Origin: Drosophila pseudoobscura
Lineage: Eukaryota > Arthropoda > Insecta > Diptera > Drosophilidae
Length of the DNA: 64,000 bases
Reading direction: 5' to 3'
NCBI RefSeq assembly: GCF_009870125.1
Contig: NC_046683.1
Location: 5,332,001 to 5,396,000 of the forward strand
Made by a program: the position numbers and the translations under genes. The notes under the pieces are model-generated. The model searched no databases. It was not told the origin of the DNA and was given only the letters and a program-made list of their open reading frames with translations. This document shows positions 12,587 through 28,187 of the stretch, one piece after another (the stretch's first letter is position 1; each line of letters opens with the position of its first letter).

Positions 12587-14480
12587 TTGGCCACCTTGAT
12601 CCTCTATCTGTTCTTCCTTGACCTTGAGCCTTCATCTGCAGCATCATTTGTTGCAACATCGCCATTCACGGCCGGCTGGTTCCCCACCACTGTCGATCTT
12701 GAAGCCTTGCTCATCCAAGAACTCGTAATCCTCAACCGCTTTCAACCGCAGTTTCAACCCGCTCTTCGGTAACTGTTTGACTTTTAACCCTCCGTATTTC
12801 CTTTTCCACAGTTCGTATTCCGGATAGAGGAACGGAAACAGGGAGAACTCCGAGCCAAGACCAACTATTTCCCGTCTATCCGGCATGGCAGCCTGCTTAA
12901 TCTGAGCATTCCTTACAATATTCAGCATTCACTTTGATCTGAAAACCTGTTTAAATAATCAAAAGTTCACTTTTTCGGTCACAAGAAAGCTGATTTCCCC
13001 AAAGTCTGTCTAAAATATTGAAATATCCAAAGCAATTTCCCGAAAAATATTGTACCGATAGTCCAAGCCAGTTCCCAGAGTTTTACAAATGTTTTTTTTG
13101 CAGCGTAACGTCGGGTCATATTTTGGCTTATATCTTTATCTAATCTTTAATGATATGCGTGGTGTTTCTCGCACGGAGATGGACTAGATGTTGTTTTGAG
13201 TTTGGTTGGACCACCTTTGAATCTCCACTGGGGAGCGAGTCAATGACTCCGTTTTGTAACAAAAGAAAGTTATCGGGCCCTGCTATTGTGGCACCATAGA
13301 GTTGCTGGAGATAGTACACGCACACACACAGGCGTACTCGTGCGTACGAGGAAGCCGTATGCCGTATGCCGTATGCCTGGGGGGGTGAGCACTGCTCTAC
13401 TCCTCTCATTGCACGCCCTACCAGCGTGTGATGTCACCCTGCCAAGTGTCTGACCTTGGATGGTTGGGGTATCTGGACCAGTTCAGCTTCCGTCTCGTTC
13501 CAGCCACATATGCTTCGTGTCTCGCCGTGTCAGATAGATGGGCCCGATGACGCACGCGTTGGCTGGAGCGCCGCCTCTAATCTAGTATAATGGGAATCGG
13601 TATCGCGTCAAGTCAATACGAAAAAAAGTGCAATTCTATATTGTATTGCCGTACCCGATGTCCGGGCGGCGTTTAATTGCACTTGCAATCGGTTAGGATC
13701 CCTTCTCCCTTGTGGCACCAGTCGACAGCCGTGGAAAAAATTGAGATTAATGTTGAAATGAAACGAAGGAAGGGTATATTGTGCTTCTGCAGATGGGGGG
13801 TCTCGTCTCAGATTAACAGGTATCGCAGCCGAAGCCCCCGATGATTGCCTGCCTGGAGTTTTCCTTCTATTTATCTGTGGACGTCTGATATGATCGGAGG
13901 GCATCTCATAGTCGGATATAGGCTATGATATTCCTGTTCGCTTGAATTGGGATTGATTAAATTCTGTTCCATGCAGTCAACATCGACATTGCCTTTGGCT
14001 GTTGTCGCCGTAACCGTGTCGCCGTAACCATCGCCGTCGCCGTCGCAGTCGGTGTCGATGTCGTTCTCTAGACTTCGGAGTTCAATTTGGCAGTATATTT
14101 GTTTAGTGTTTCCGCGTTCAGCGTTGTGGCAGCTTCACTATCATTTATTCCGGCGGCTGCAGCTCTCTTCTGCTTGGATCAGGTAACTGCGAATACATAC
14201 CGTCCGTAGAGCCCTGCATGAATCCATAGTATTCATAAAATCGCGCAGCTGCACTCTTTCCAAGTCTCTCTTGTCGGCTAGGCACATTAGGCGGGTTTTG
14301 TTGCCCCAAAAAAAAAACGTTTAATGTTTTCAAATCATTCTCTGGCTGTATCTGAAATTCATTTGTTTCACTGTAAGGCAAGAAAACATTCAAGCTTCGT
14401 GTTGATTGTGTGGCCGGGTCTTTCTCTTTACCATAAAATCCAACGGAAAGTGAGTAGATTTAACGTGTCCTGTGCTTCCA
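12587..14480 (-). pseudogene. Unrecognised coding relic, several frame-shifted segments
   Basis: Several minus-strand segments look protein-coding but sit in different frames without clear introns. Segment 14458-14145 reads YGKEKDPATQSTRSLNVFLP onward through RFYEYYGFMQGSTDG. Segment about 14160-14085 reads AATTLNAETLNKYTAKLNSE. Segment about 14085-13870 reads TATTAKGNVDVDCMEQNLIN. Segment 13904-13608 reads HIRRPQINRRKTPGRQSSGA. Segment 12928-12644 reads FSLFPFLYPEYELWKRKYGG and KAVEDYEFLDEQGFKIDSGG, then shifts to VNGDVATNDAADEGSRSRKN. I do not recognise the family. It could be a dead gene, a fast-evolving gene with errors, or part of a transposon. Amino-acid composition and continuity across shifts are the evidence. 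Confidence 0.35.
13354..13378 (+). repeat. GCCGTAT 7-mer tandem repeat
   Basis: Three consecutive copies of GCCGTAT and a partial fourth, directly visible and of short length. Confidence 0.8.
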
Positions 14481-18415
<3,935 letters not shown>

Positions 18416-19654
18416 CGGCGGTGGCTGCACTTGTTGCGTCCCTCGAAATCCAAGACACTCTAGGCTCAGTCATTCGTCGTGGCATGCCTCCCCCCCCTCC
18501 CCACGCACAAGCTCTTCATCGCATAACCACAACACACAAACGGACATGAACACGGTGCCCCAGCGGTGCCAGCGGTGCCAGCGGCGCCAAGGGTCGCTAT
18601 TACTTAAACATTCTGTCGACCGACAGCGGTGTATACGTGTCGCCATCCATGTCTCCGAGTGGATCGTTGTTTTTAAAGATATGTACGTAGGTTTAAGGCT
18701 CTGAGCTCTCTTTTTGTTTTCGTTTTGTTCACCTATTCGATGTCTCTGACTGCACACAACTGTTTTATTCACTCCCGTAAACCTGGAAACCCGTAGACCC
18801 GGAATTATAAACTAAATTGATACGAAGCCTTAAAGGGAGCGATCTAGGTACTAAGTTGATTGTGAACTACGACCCACACTATTCTAGCTTCATATGTACG
18901 AACATATGGACATGTATATAAATATATATGTATATTTACTGTGCGCATAAATGAGTCTTATACTTAAACTACTACTTAAACTACTACTTATACTACTACT
19001 ACTACTGCAAGGGTGCTACCCTTGTATCTGGGTGTCTATTTTTGTATACAATACTTTTTCCATGTCTTGCTTTGGTAGGTTCTCCTGTTATCCGGCACTT
19101 ATAGGCTAGCCTATGGTACGATATACTTAATCTACAGCCACCCCCTCTATGTTTGCTTCATTTGCCTACATGTGTGTGTATGTGCGCTTGATATATCATA
19201 ACGAGATCTAACAAATAAATAACGATTTATCAAACAAACAGCCAACAACTGCATTTTTTCATTTACCATCGGGCAATCCCAAGTCATTTTCGGAACAGCC
19301 AGAAGTAACATTTTTCTAAATTTACACTCCAAATTGTTTGGAATTTCAATAAGAAATAATACGCATTCACTGGGGGGCAAGCCCCCGTCTCTTTTGCTTA
19401 AGCAACAACGAAAATACCCTCGATGAAATGCCATTTCTTAGAATATTATTTCCTAAATTTCACTGCTAAATCACTTAAAACATCCAAACACTTTAAACGG
19501 CTGACAGTTTCAAAAGCAACCAAAATAAATACCTTTTTTTCAAGAATTTCAAGATGTCTCTGAAAATTAGCAATAGCTGGCCATAGCTTTTGATCCGTGA
19601 CTTTTTGAATTCGCCGCCTCTTAACCGGAAGGGGCATCCCTGCTTCTGTCAACA
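18416..19654 (+). other. Pfrx 3' untranslated and downstream region
   Basis: No coding gene was seen. It starts with C-rich sequence and holds an imperfect ACT/ACTTAA triplet repeat at about 18966-19007. AATAAA-like signals occur near 19209-19216. It is likely the Pfrx 3' UTR and intergenic DNA. Confidence 0.5.
18966..19007 (+). repeat. ACT-rich short tandem repeat
   Basis: Repeated ACTACTACTTA units ending in a run of ACT, read directly from the sequence. Confidence 0.8.
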
Positions 19655-20030
19655 GGCTTGGCATCTATCGGCTAACTCCTGTCAAAGATCGCCTTATCAA
19701 AACCATTTCAAGAGATTGTGGAAGCCATGAGCAGTCAATGGGCTCAGTCGTTTCTATTTTGAACGATCGCTTGGGTATGAGAAAGATGGGTGCCCCCTCT
19801 AGATGGGTGCCCACAGACCTGGCAAAAATCCATAAATTGGGCTCCCTCCCGGATTTACTACCGAGAGATTTACTACTATATCTTGTTTCCAAACCTGAAG
19901 AAATGGCTCGGCGGAAAGAGATTTGACTCCAAAGAAATGTCTATTTGGAGGACGAATCAAAACTTGTTGGAGAGGCTACAAACATTGGACAAAACTGTTT
20001 AGATCTAAAAGTAGACTATGTTGAAAAATA
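19655..20030 (+). mobile_element. Internally deleted mariner-family transposase relic
   Basis: The plus-strand reading shows GSVVSILNDRLGMRKMGA followed by RWVP, a hallmark of the mariner transposase N-terminal region. About 100 bp later, across frame changes, it shows PDLLPRD and FPNLKKWLGGKRFDSKE, which correspond to the YSPDLAPSDYHLF and KKWLGGKRF region near the third catalytic Asp. The middle of the transposase, with the first two catalytic acids, is missing. It is dead. Confidence 0.8.
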
Positions 20031-21180
20031 AAATGATTGTTTAGCCAAAAACCTTTGTTTCACTGATTTATTGAGCAGCTCTCGTGTGATTTGCTGCACG
20101 CCCTCAAAGCTGCGAAGCGAATGCGCTGGGGTATGCTTTTTAGTGCAGTTTCTCTTACAATTTGTTATATTTTCCAAGACAATATATCCTATACGTCCTA
20201 TCCTGATTAATTCCTCTCGTCTCTTCTTTCTATCGGATGTCAATCTGGCGGGGCGGAGCTGAATAAAACCAACAGCACTAAGCAACAAAATTGAACTTTT
20301 TCCGCTTTTAAACAATTTTATTTTTATATAAAGATTTGAGGCTTTAAATTTGTTGCATAAGTTGTTTTCTCTTGGTTTAGTTTTTTTTTTAATATTTAAA
20401 ATCTGGTATTTTTTGTAACATTTTTTTTTTCAAAGGCAGGGCTTTTTTGTTCAGAAAAAACTCTTTTTTCTGTTTTAAGATTTGTCTTTTCGTTGTTGTA
20501 TTTTTTTTTTACATATTGTTGTATATATTTTTTTTAGATATATTTATTTTTATTTATTGAATTTTGAAATTGAAACAATTATAATTGGGTTGTCGACGTC
20601 GCCCGATATTGTATTCAAAAGCAAAAATGATTCCCCAAAATTGTTCTGCACATTAATTCTTGATAAATCGCGGTTAATCGGTGGTATTTTCGTTGTTGCT
20701 GAAGCAAGAGAGCCGATGGTTGGCTTGCCCCATAGCTAATAATATTATTATAATAATAATAATACTCACGCATGGCACTGAATAGCCGCAAAGGGCTGGA
20801 GACCACAATTTTGAGGTTACGAGAAACCGGAACACGCTGAATCCGAGTGGATATATAGGAATATATTGTGTAATCGCTGGAGGAGTTTGGATGAGATCGG
20901 ATCATTGCGGTGGCTTCCAGAGGCTCTCTTTCGTTCTCTCTTTGTCTCTCGCTTTCTCTTCCTCCAATGTCCAATCGAACGACTTGAGTGCCGTGAATTG
21001 GCTCCTCTGAGAGATCTCATTCTGTTCAAATTATTGCATCACAGCTCATTTGTGGTACATTAAGCGATTATCCCTAATACCTATCTTTATGGTAGTACGA
21101 AATTCTTTTTTTTTTTTTTTTTTTGAGGCATTGAAAATCTATAGAATTCCTGCTCATTTTGTTGTTGTTCTACATTTCAG
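20031..21180. other. AT-rich intergenic region with poly-T tracts
   Basis: No gene was recognised. It contains many T runs (20379-20530), a TAA/ATT microsatellite at about 20741-20764, and a T run of about 20 just before 21125. It ends in the acceptor tctacatttcag at 21180, which precedes the exon carrying the PWWP gene start, so an untranslated first exon of that gene should lie upstream. Confidence 0.5.
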
Positions 21181-21344
21181 GTGCCACGAAGTGTCTTCGG
21201 ATATGCTCGAGCGGGCCGAGAGGACATAGAGCTACCACTAGACGACTGCACAGGCGAAAGGGGCAGCAGGGCGACGGACGCCCGCCTCTCCTGCAATCAG
21301 GAACCACTTTGGAAGTATTCACAGAGTCCGGCATTATCTGAAAA

Positions 21345-24300
21345 ATGTCACGTTCTCGAAACCAGGAGCCCAACGAGCCGCCCTACAGCGAGGGCGATGT
21401 GGTGTGGGTGAAAATACACAACACAGAGATCTGGTGGCCCGGCGAAGTCACCTTGTCCCAGAACTTTCGATTCGTGAAGGCCAGCCGGCCCCCCTTTGCC
21501 GTTGTTGCCTTCTTCAACGAGAAAACATAGTAAGTCCCAACCCCCGATTGCACTTCTGGCTGTGTTTCTGTATTCTATATTCTGTTTTCAGCGAGCAAGT
21601 CGCATCAAACAAACTGATTCATCCCTTTGAATGCTCCAAAAAGGAGGAGTTTATCCAACGCGGCATCCGTAAGTAGTCCAACAAATGGTGCAGTGGGCTT
21701 CTCAAACACTTACGGAGGGGTATACTAGCATTGGGAAAGAGTTCACGCACTTCTAGGTCTCGCGCAGGATCAGGCGGGACCCAGGAGAGAACGGGGGGAG
21801 TAGGATAATACAGTAGCCACGTTCCTGTGTGTTCCAAGGTCTCTCCAGGAATCTATGCTCCTCTGTATCTCGAGAGAGAGGCAAGTGTGGGGTCCAGGTC
21901 CCAGGTTTAGGGTCTTTCTGTGTTGGCTTTGAGCCACACAATTGTGCCAATGGCCTTGGCCTCGCAGTGCAGAGCTCTCCCGGCCTTCACCTCCTAAAGG
22001 AGACCAGGTGCCTCTTGTCCTGTCCGTTCTGGACGCCTCTATACAGGCCGGAACCTTCGCAAACGAACGGTTGCAACAGTGTGGTATCACAAGAGTCTGG
22101 TTGTAGTCTCTTGTAGTCTCTGATATCTAGGCGCTCAAGGAGATGGACTCGGAAACAAAACAAAGATATCCCCAAACTATCCCTAAGCTCGTGTATCACT
22201 GCCATTCTCGCTTAACTCTCTTGCCACTCCATTGCAGGAAAAGCCGAAGCTATGAGCACGGAAATGCGGGTCAAGTTCAATGACGATGTTGCGCTGGCAG
22301 AGTCCCGTAACCATCAGCAACGGCTGAGTGCGCACGCCGTTGCGAGGCCGGACAGCCTGATCAAGGCGCTCCTCTCGAGCAACAGCAGCAGCCAGAGCGG
22401 CAGCACTCGCAGCTCCAACGGGCCGTCCTCGACGCCCAAGCAGGTGAGTAAGCTGGGCGCCTCCTACAGCGACTGCTAATGCCCGCCTCCCCCTGCAGGA
22501 GTCCACGTTCCGTATTATGGACATTGCGCGCACGGCCGACCCGGTCCCGGAGCGCTTCACGGAGGCCAGCTACGAGTGCAGCACGTGCAGTTTCCGCACC
22601 AGCAGCATGAATGTCCTGCTCATCCACCGCCGCGGTCACCTGGAGTCCTCCAGCAAGTACAGCACTAGCAGCAACAGCAGCCAGGACGCCAGCACCAGCC
22701 CTAGTCAGAGCCCCAGCAGGCAGACGCGATCGGCCAGACGCGCCAACACCACACACGAACTCGATTCTCCCACACATTACGGTAGGCGCCGCCGGGAGAG
22801 CAGCAACCACTTCCGTGTCCACTCGCGCCACGTCTCGATTATGGTGGACGCCTCGCTGGGCGACGAGGCCCAGCGGAGAGTGGCCTCTATAGCCCAGATC
22901 ACGATGGAGAGCATCGAGCGTATGGTGCGACCCATAGTCAATAACAACAGCAACTCCAGGGCGTCCTCGCCCCGCCGTGAAAGCTGCCAGAACCGCCGGA
23001 ACCCCCGCAGTCAGCGCATGAACAGGTTCCGCGCCACGATGCCCGCCCCTGATCAGGCACCGGCCAAGCAGCGCCGCTTCACGCGCTCCATGACCCGTCG
23101 CCAGCAGGACTTTTCTCTAGCCGATGGGCAGCCGCCATCGCCGCCAACGCCAGCACTGCCACCGCCGCAAGCGGTTCCGCGGCGCAGTGGCGCCCGCGGC
23201 CTGGCTGTTGAAAGACGCCGCACCTTGGCGGCGACCATCACCGAGCAGGCCTTGGCCGTGTCCAAGCGGGCCAGCCAGTCGAGGAAGTCGCTGTTGACAA
23301 CAACCGTTCCAGTCCAAGTGCGGGATCCCATCACGCCTGAGCGCAGTGCCCCGAAAGCGAAGCGCCGCAAGAAGGTTGTCTCGAAGATCGAGTTTTCGGA
23401 CGCTGCTCCAGCAGTCGGCGAAGCAAAGAGCTCCGAAAACGTTGCCAGCAGCTCCGGAAACACACTTGAAGTACACTTATTACTGCCGCAGAGCGAAGTC
23501 CTCCCCAAGGACTCGGCCCAAGGACCGGCAACAGCAACCGCAACAGCAACAGCAACAGGAAAAGCGCCGACACCAAAAGTAAACTATTCGCAGCCGCTAT
23601 GCACAGACCCCCCTGCTGCCTCCTTGGAGCTTCAGCTGAGTCTGATGGCCGAGTGGTGCGACGACGAGTGCGAGGAGCCCTTGGGTGGCTCAATCGATCC
23701 CAAAGCAACTATGGAAAAAGCCCAGAACCGGGAGAAGGACGTGGAACAGAACAGGGGTGTCGCCGCCAAGAAGCGTATACGCAACATACCAAAGAAGGAC
23801 CGGCGGGACGTGGTGCTGCAGGAGTTCCACGTGGACAGAAGGCTGGAGACGGGCGACGAGCCGATCATCATTCAGGACAGCGATGCCAGCTCCAACGAGA
23901 GCGTCGTTTTTATTGAGGATGAGGTTTCGTCGCGCGACAGAAGCAATGGCAATGACAAATCGAAGGCCCACAACACTTCCTCGTCCTGCTTCGACTTCTC
24001 AGAGGAGGAAGACCTGCAGCAGCAGGATGGAGCGAATAGGTTAAGCTACAGACGTCACACCAACCGCCATGAGGCCAATATCAAGGGCACTGGGGACACG
24101 GAAGAAGGTCACGTGTCGCCCATCCCCGCAAAGGAAGCCGTAAAGCTTCCCCAGCCGGGACAAGCGGCGACCGCACGAGCCAGATCCAAGGTCACTGCTT
24201 CCAATGACGATTTGTTCAAGGGCTTCGACGATGCAGCAGTGGCCGCCGCAGCAGCAGACGCAGCAGCAGACGCAGCAGCAGACGCAGCGGCTATCCAGGC

Positions 24301-27300
24301 CAGTCGAGCTGCCAAAACGATCGCCGATCAGGAAACTGTGCCTCGCTACGCTGAGCCCGAGCCAGATGAAGCAGAGCTCGAGGCCGACCAGCTGAGCTTG
24401 CCCATTAAGGAGCGCCAGAAGCGCATTTTCAAGTCGCGCAACAAATCAATACAGGCAGCGCCGAAGGACGAAAGTCCTCCCACGTCGGAGTCCGCACTGG
24501 CTAGCGACGAGGAAGCCGACGAAGCCGAGGAGGCCGACGAAGCCGAGGGTGCCGGCAGCAACGGCGCCGCCTCTCTTCACCTGGACAATGGGGGAGGAGC
24601 CTCTCCCCAGCCCCTCAATAGCGGGTACACCAGCAGCACGAGCGACAGCAGCAGCAGCAGCGGCAGCAGCAGCAACAGCAGTAGCAACAGCAACAGCAAT
24701 AGCAATAGTAGCGGAGAAAGCAGCAGCGGCAAACGTCATCGCAGCAAGCCCAGGACGGATCCATCCCGCAGACAGCAGCGGCGCTCCAAGGCTCGGTTCA
24801 AGCTCAAGCCCGAGGCAACGGTCGAGGAACTTACCAACATTTGTAGCCGGAACAGCAATAACATCTCCAACTGCAGCTCCATATCGAACACGAGTGGAAT
24901 TGCATCGCCGCTGCTCAGCTCCAGCACGAGCTGCTCGATTGCCTCCAACATAGCGGTGATCTCGGCGGAGGAGGCACGGGAGCTGCAGCGAACCGCGTCG
25001 GGGGCAGGCCTCATTAATGCAGCCATTGTGGATGCCACACAGCCTGTGCAGCGCGGCGGTGTGCTAATCCTGGAGGACATACGCCTGCCCAACCTCTACG
25101 ATCGCCTTCCCTTCGGCAGCCTACATTCTTCGGACAGCAACGACAGCCGGCTGCAAAAGCCAAACCACGAGGAAGCGGCCGTCGAGGAGGAACAGTCGGG
25201 CGACACAGATGAGCAGGATTCGGAAGTCGAAGAACAAAGCGTACCTCATGAAGCCAATCGCCAACTGGCGGCCAATGGCGTCAATATTTGCGAGCAGGTG
25301 CTGGCCGAAGACCACGGGGAGGAACCGCAAGAGGGGGAGCCTGGCCCAGAGCAAGAGCTCGAATCTGAGCAGGAGCTTGAGTCTGAGCCAGAGCAGGAGC
25401 TGGAGTCTGAGCCAGAGCTAGAACCGAACCAGGAGATAGACTCTGAGCCAAGCCAAGAGTCGGAGCCAGAGCCGGCGTCTGAGCAAGAGACAAAATTGGC
25501 GGCCGCAACAGTACTAGAGCCGCGAGAGCCAGTGTCCTTTGTGCCCCAAAAGCGAGAGCTGCTTCTGAAGAAGAGAGAGCAAGAGCTGCTGCGCCAATAC
25601 GAGGCTGATCTGGTTAGCGGACGGAGCGTTGAGAAGTGCCGAAGGGCGCGGGAGCGCTGGAGCCAGGTAGTACAATCCACTGGGGACTCGTCTCAAGATA
25701 CAGATGAGGACCAGCCACTGAAGTCAGTGTCTCCGGACGTGGAAGCAGGAACGCCCGAGGAGGACGAAACTAGTCAAGCAGAACAGGAGCCATCGCCCTC
25801 AGATGTGGAGACGGAGGAGTCCGATGTGGAGAAGCCATCCGCGCTGGACACTCAAATCGATATGAGCCTTATAGAGTCGGTGAACTCGTTACTAGAGCCT
25901 CAGCGCCAGCTCGCCTCAGGAGAGCTGGTGGTGCCATCGGAGCTGTCGCTCCTCGCCCGGCGCCCCAGCAGCCATTCCCGTGACGATTCATCAGTTACCA
26001 CCTCCGCCACCGCCACCACCACCACCACCACCACCTCCCCGTCCAAGGGCAGGGCCCTGAGCTTTGCCCAGATCTTGTGCGACGACGATGTGGCCAAAGC
26101 CCACCAGCAGCTGGAAGACCTCCGTGACGCCTCGCAGCGCCGTCGCTCCAGCTCGTTGCCCATGCCGCTGCTGCAGCTTGGGCAGCGCCGCCAGCGTCGA
26201 CGCTCGCGTAATGTGGGGAGCGACCCCGTCGAGACGTCGTGCGATCGGAAGGAGCAACAGGAGAGTCCAGACAACGTAAGTGTCTCCCCAAAGTATGAGC
26301 TGTTCAAGTGGAAGTGGTGGCAATGTATGCTGCTGCCAGCACTCTTCCGTCTCTGTATTTGACTTGTGTTGTTGGCATCAGTCTTGTTTGTCTCTTTTTG
26401 GGGGATCCATATTGGGGATGAGAACGCTCCTCCTTTCGCCTTTCAGGCTCCCTTACGCAGCTGAGGGTCGATGGATATACTCCTGTAACCTCCTGACATC
26501 CGCATAAGCGGCTCTCCTATCAACTCTCTTGAAGACGCCGTCGAACACCAGAACTCCAGACAATCTGCAGACAAAAATAAGATGGATTTTCAATTTTTCT
26601 AAAATTATTGCACACTTAGCACTCAAGTCCGGCACTGGATATATCCACGATCAGCCTCAGTATCCAAGTCTCTATAGCCAAGTCTCTAGAGAGAGAGAGA
26701 GAGTCTCAGAGGCTGCTGTAGACTGCGCTGAAACAAGTGCTTATATCTCAAATTTTGGACCCGTGATTATATATAGAAGTGAAGAATATATAGGTTTCAA
26801 GCTGGTACGGTGGCTCACAGCTTAAAGTGCAAGCCCTGTATTTGGTTTCCTTTAACGAGTAGTCTTTAGTGCATCTAAATATCAGTCAATGGTTGGTAAA
26901 TGTTATTATTGCTCTTTGCAGCCGCCCCAGTTGTCCTCTGGACGCATCTGTGCTGTGATGACTACTCCCATACCGGGCTACAATCACACATTTATGCTGT
27001 GCTCGCTGGCCAACAACAACTTCATGCCGTTGAACAACGTGGCGCTGTACCTGGACAGCGAGAAGAACCACCTGGTGCCGGTGCCGCGAGAGGCGTTGCG
27101 TGAGCCACCGCGACTAGCAGACGGACATCCGATGTCGGCTGTATTTGCGGACATTGACTTCCGCGGTGGCCAGGCTGTGGCTCAGGTAGTGGATCCGGCG
27201 GACATGGAGATGGAGATGAGCGTGGACTTTGAGCAGAACAGCGACGAGCCGTTCGACTCCCTGGAGCAGCAGGTCTCGGTGGAGTCGTCGGCGCAAATCG

Positions 27301-28187
27301 TCAACAGTCACTCGGAAGAGACCGCCAACGATAACAAGCAGGTGGAAATACTGGGCATCATGACGCCCCTAAGCCAAGTGGCCAGCTTCGGTGGGGCCCT
27401 CAATGTGGACGAGGAGCTGTCGCTGCACGAGGACCAGCTGGAGCCCAACGTACTGCATCTAAATGTCAACGGGCATCGCCTGGAACTGGACCCTTCGGTG
27501 CTTTTCAGCATTGCGGAACAGCCAGACTCTTGCATCGAGCTGAATGTTACTGAGACTGATGCCAGCGGTGGCAGGGCCGTGCTGCATGCCCGCGATATAC
27601 TCCAAGCAGCTCAGGCGTATCTGCAGGAGCGCGACTTGCAGCTGGTCAACGTGGAAGACATGACCTTGGACGAGGAGGAAGTCGGTGGAACAGCGGCCAT
27701 GACAGTCCCCGCCACAGACCTGCTGGCCGAAGCACTGGCGGACAGCCAAGTGGTCAACGAGATCGATTATGTCAACGCAGCCAACGCCAGTGTGGCTTTG
27801 CTACACATAGAGACACGCACCTCCGCCGCTGGCCTCATGGACGTTGGCGACGACGGACCCGAGGGCGTCGTGTTCGTCTCACACGTGCTGCCGCCAGCGC
27901 CTGCCCACCTCACGCCACCAATCACGGCTCGCACCAACGAAACGAATGCGCTCCTCAACCAGACGCCTATTATGTCCACGCTGGAGAATCCGAGCGCTGT
28001 GCCGCTGAGCTGCGTCTCACCCCTCGGCGAGGTTAACCTGGAGGACAGTTTGGCCGTCATCGGCGTCACAAACACCAATGGCATACCCACCTCCCTGGAG
28101 CTCCCAATCACCGTCACGAATCCGGCTATAGCTCCCCGCGTGACAGCCCCCATCCCAGAATTAATGCGATTCGCCCCCTTTCAGTAG
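21345..28187 (+). CDS. PWWP-domain and C2H2 zinc-finger nuclear protein, 1836 aa
   Basis: Five coding exons, 21345-21529, 21592-21668, 22238-22443, 22499-26275 and 26922-28187, join in phase to 1836 aa. Residues 14-85 form a PWWP domain (EGDVVWVKIHNTEIWWPGEV, then FAVVAFFNEKTYEQV), a reader module for methylated histone tails and DNA. One C2H2 finger is at C183, C186, H199, H203. A long, mostly disordered part follows, with basic patches, Ala, Ser/Asn and Glu-Ser-Glu-Pro runs (acidic block about residues 940-1005). Exon 5 encodes a more ordered 421-residue end rich in acidic and hydrophobic residues, without a family I recognise. It is probably a chromatin-associated regulator. The start is the first ATG of the exon after the acceptor at 21180. 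I cannot name the D. melanogaster orthologue. Confidence 0.88.
22040..22190 (+). mobile_element. Small DINE-1-like remnant in an intron
   Basis: Within intron 2 of the PWWP gene. gtggtatcacaagagtctgg resembles gcgatatcacaggagtctgg at 34679, and atctaggcgctca is shared (inverted) with the copy at 53040-53460. Confidence 0.45.
26276..26921 (+). other. Last intron of the PWWP gene
   Basis: 646 bp between gtaagt at 26276 and ctctttgcag at 26921, phase 0. It contains a GA run at 26691-26703. Reading through the donor would add 29 residues and a stop at 26362, a possible short isoform. Confidence 0.7.

Noticed and set aside
25995..26323. Gly/Trp/Val-repeat minus-strand frames in the PWWP gene
   Set aside because: Antisense of a Thr-coding triplet repeat; a shadow.
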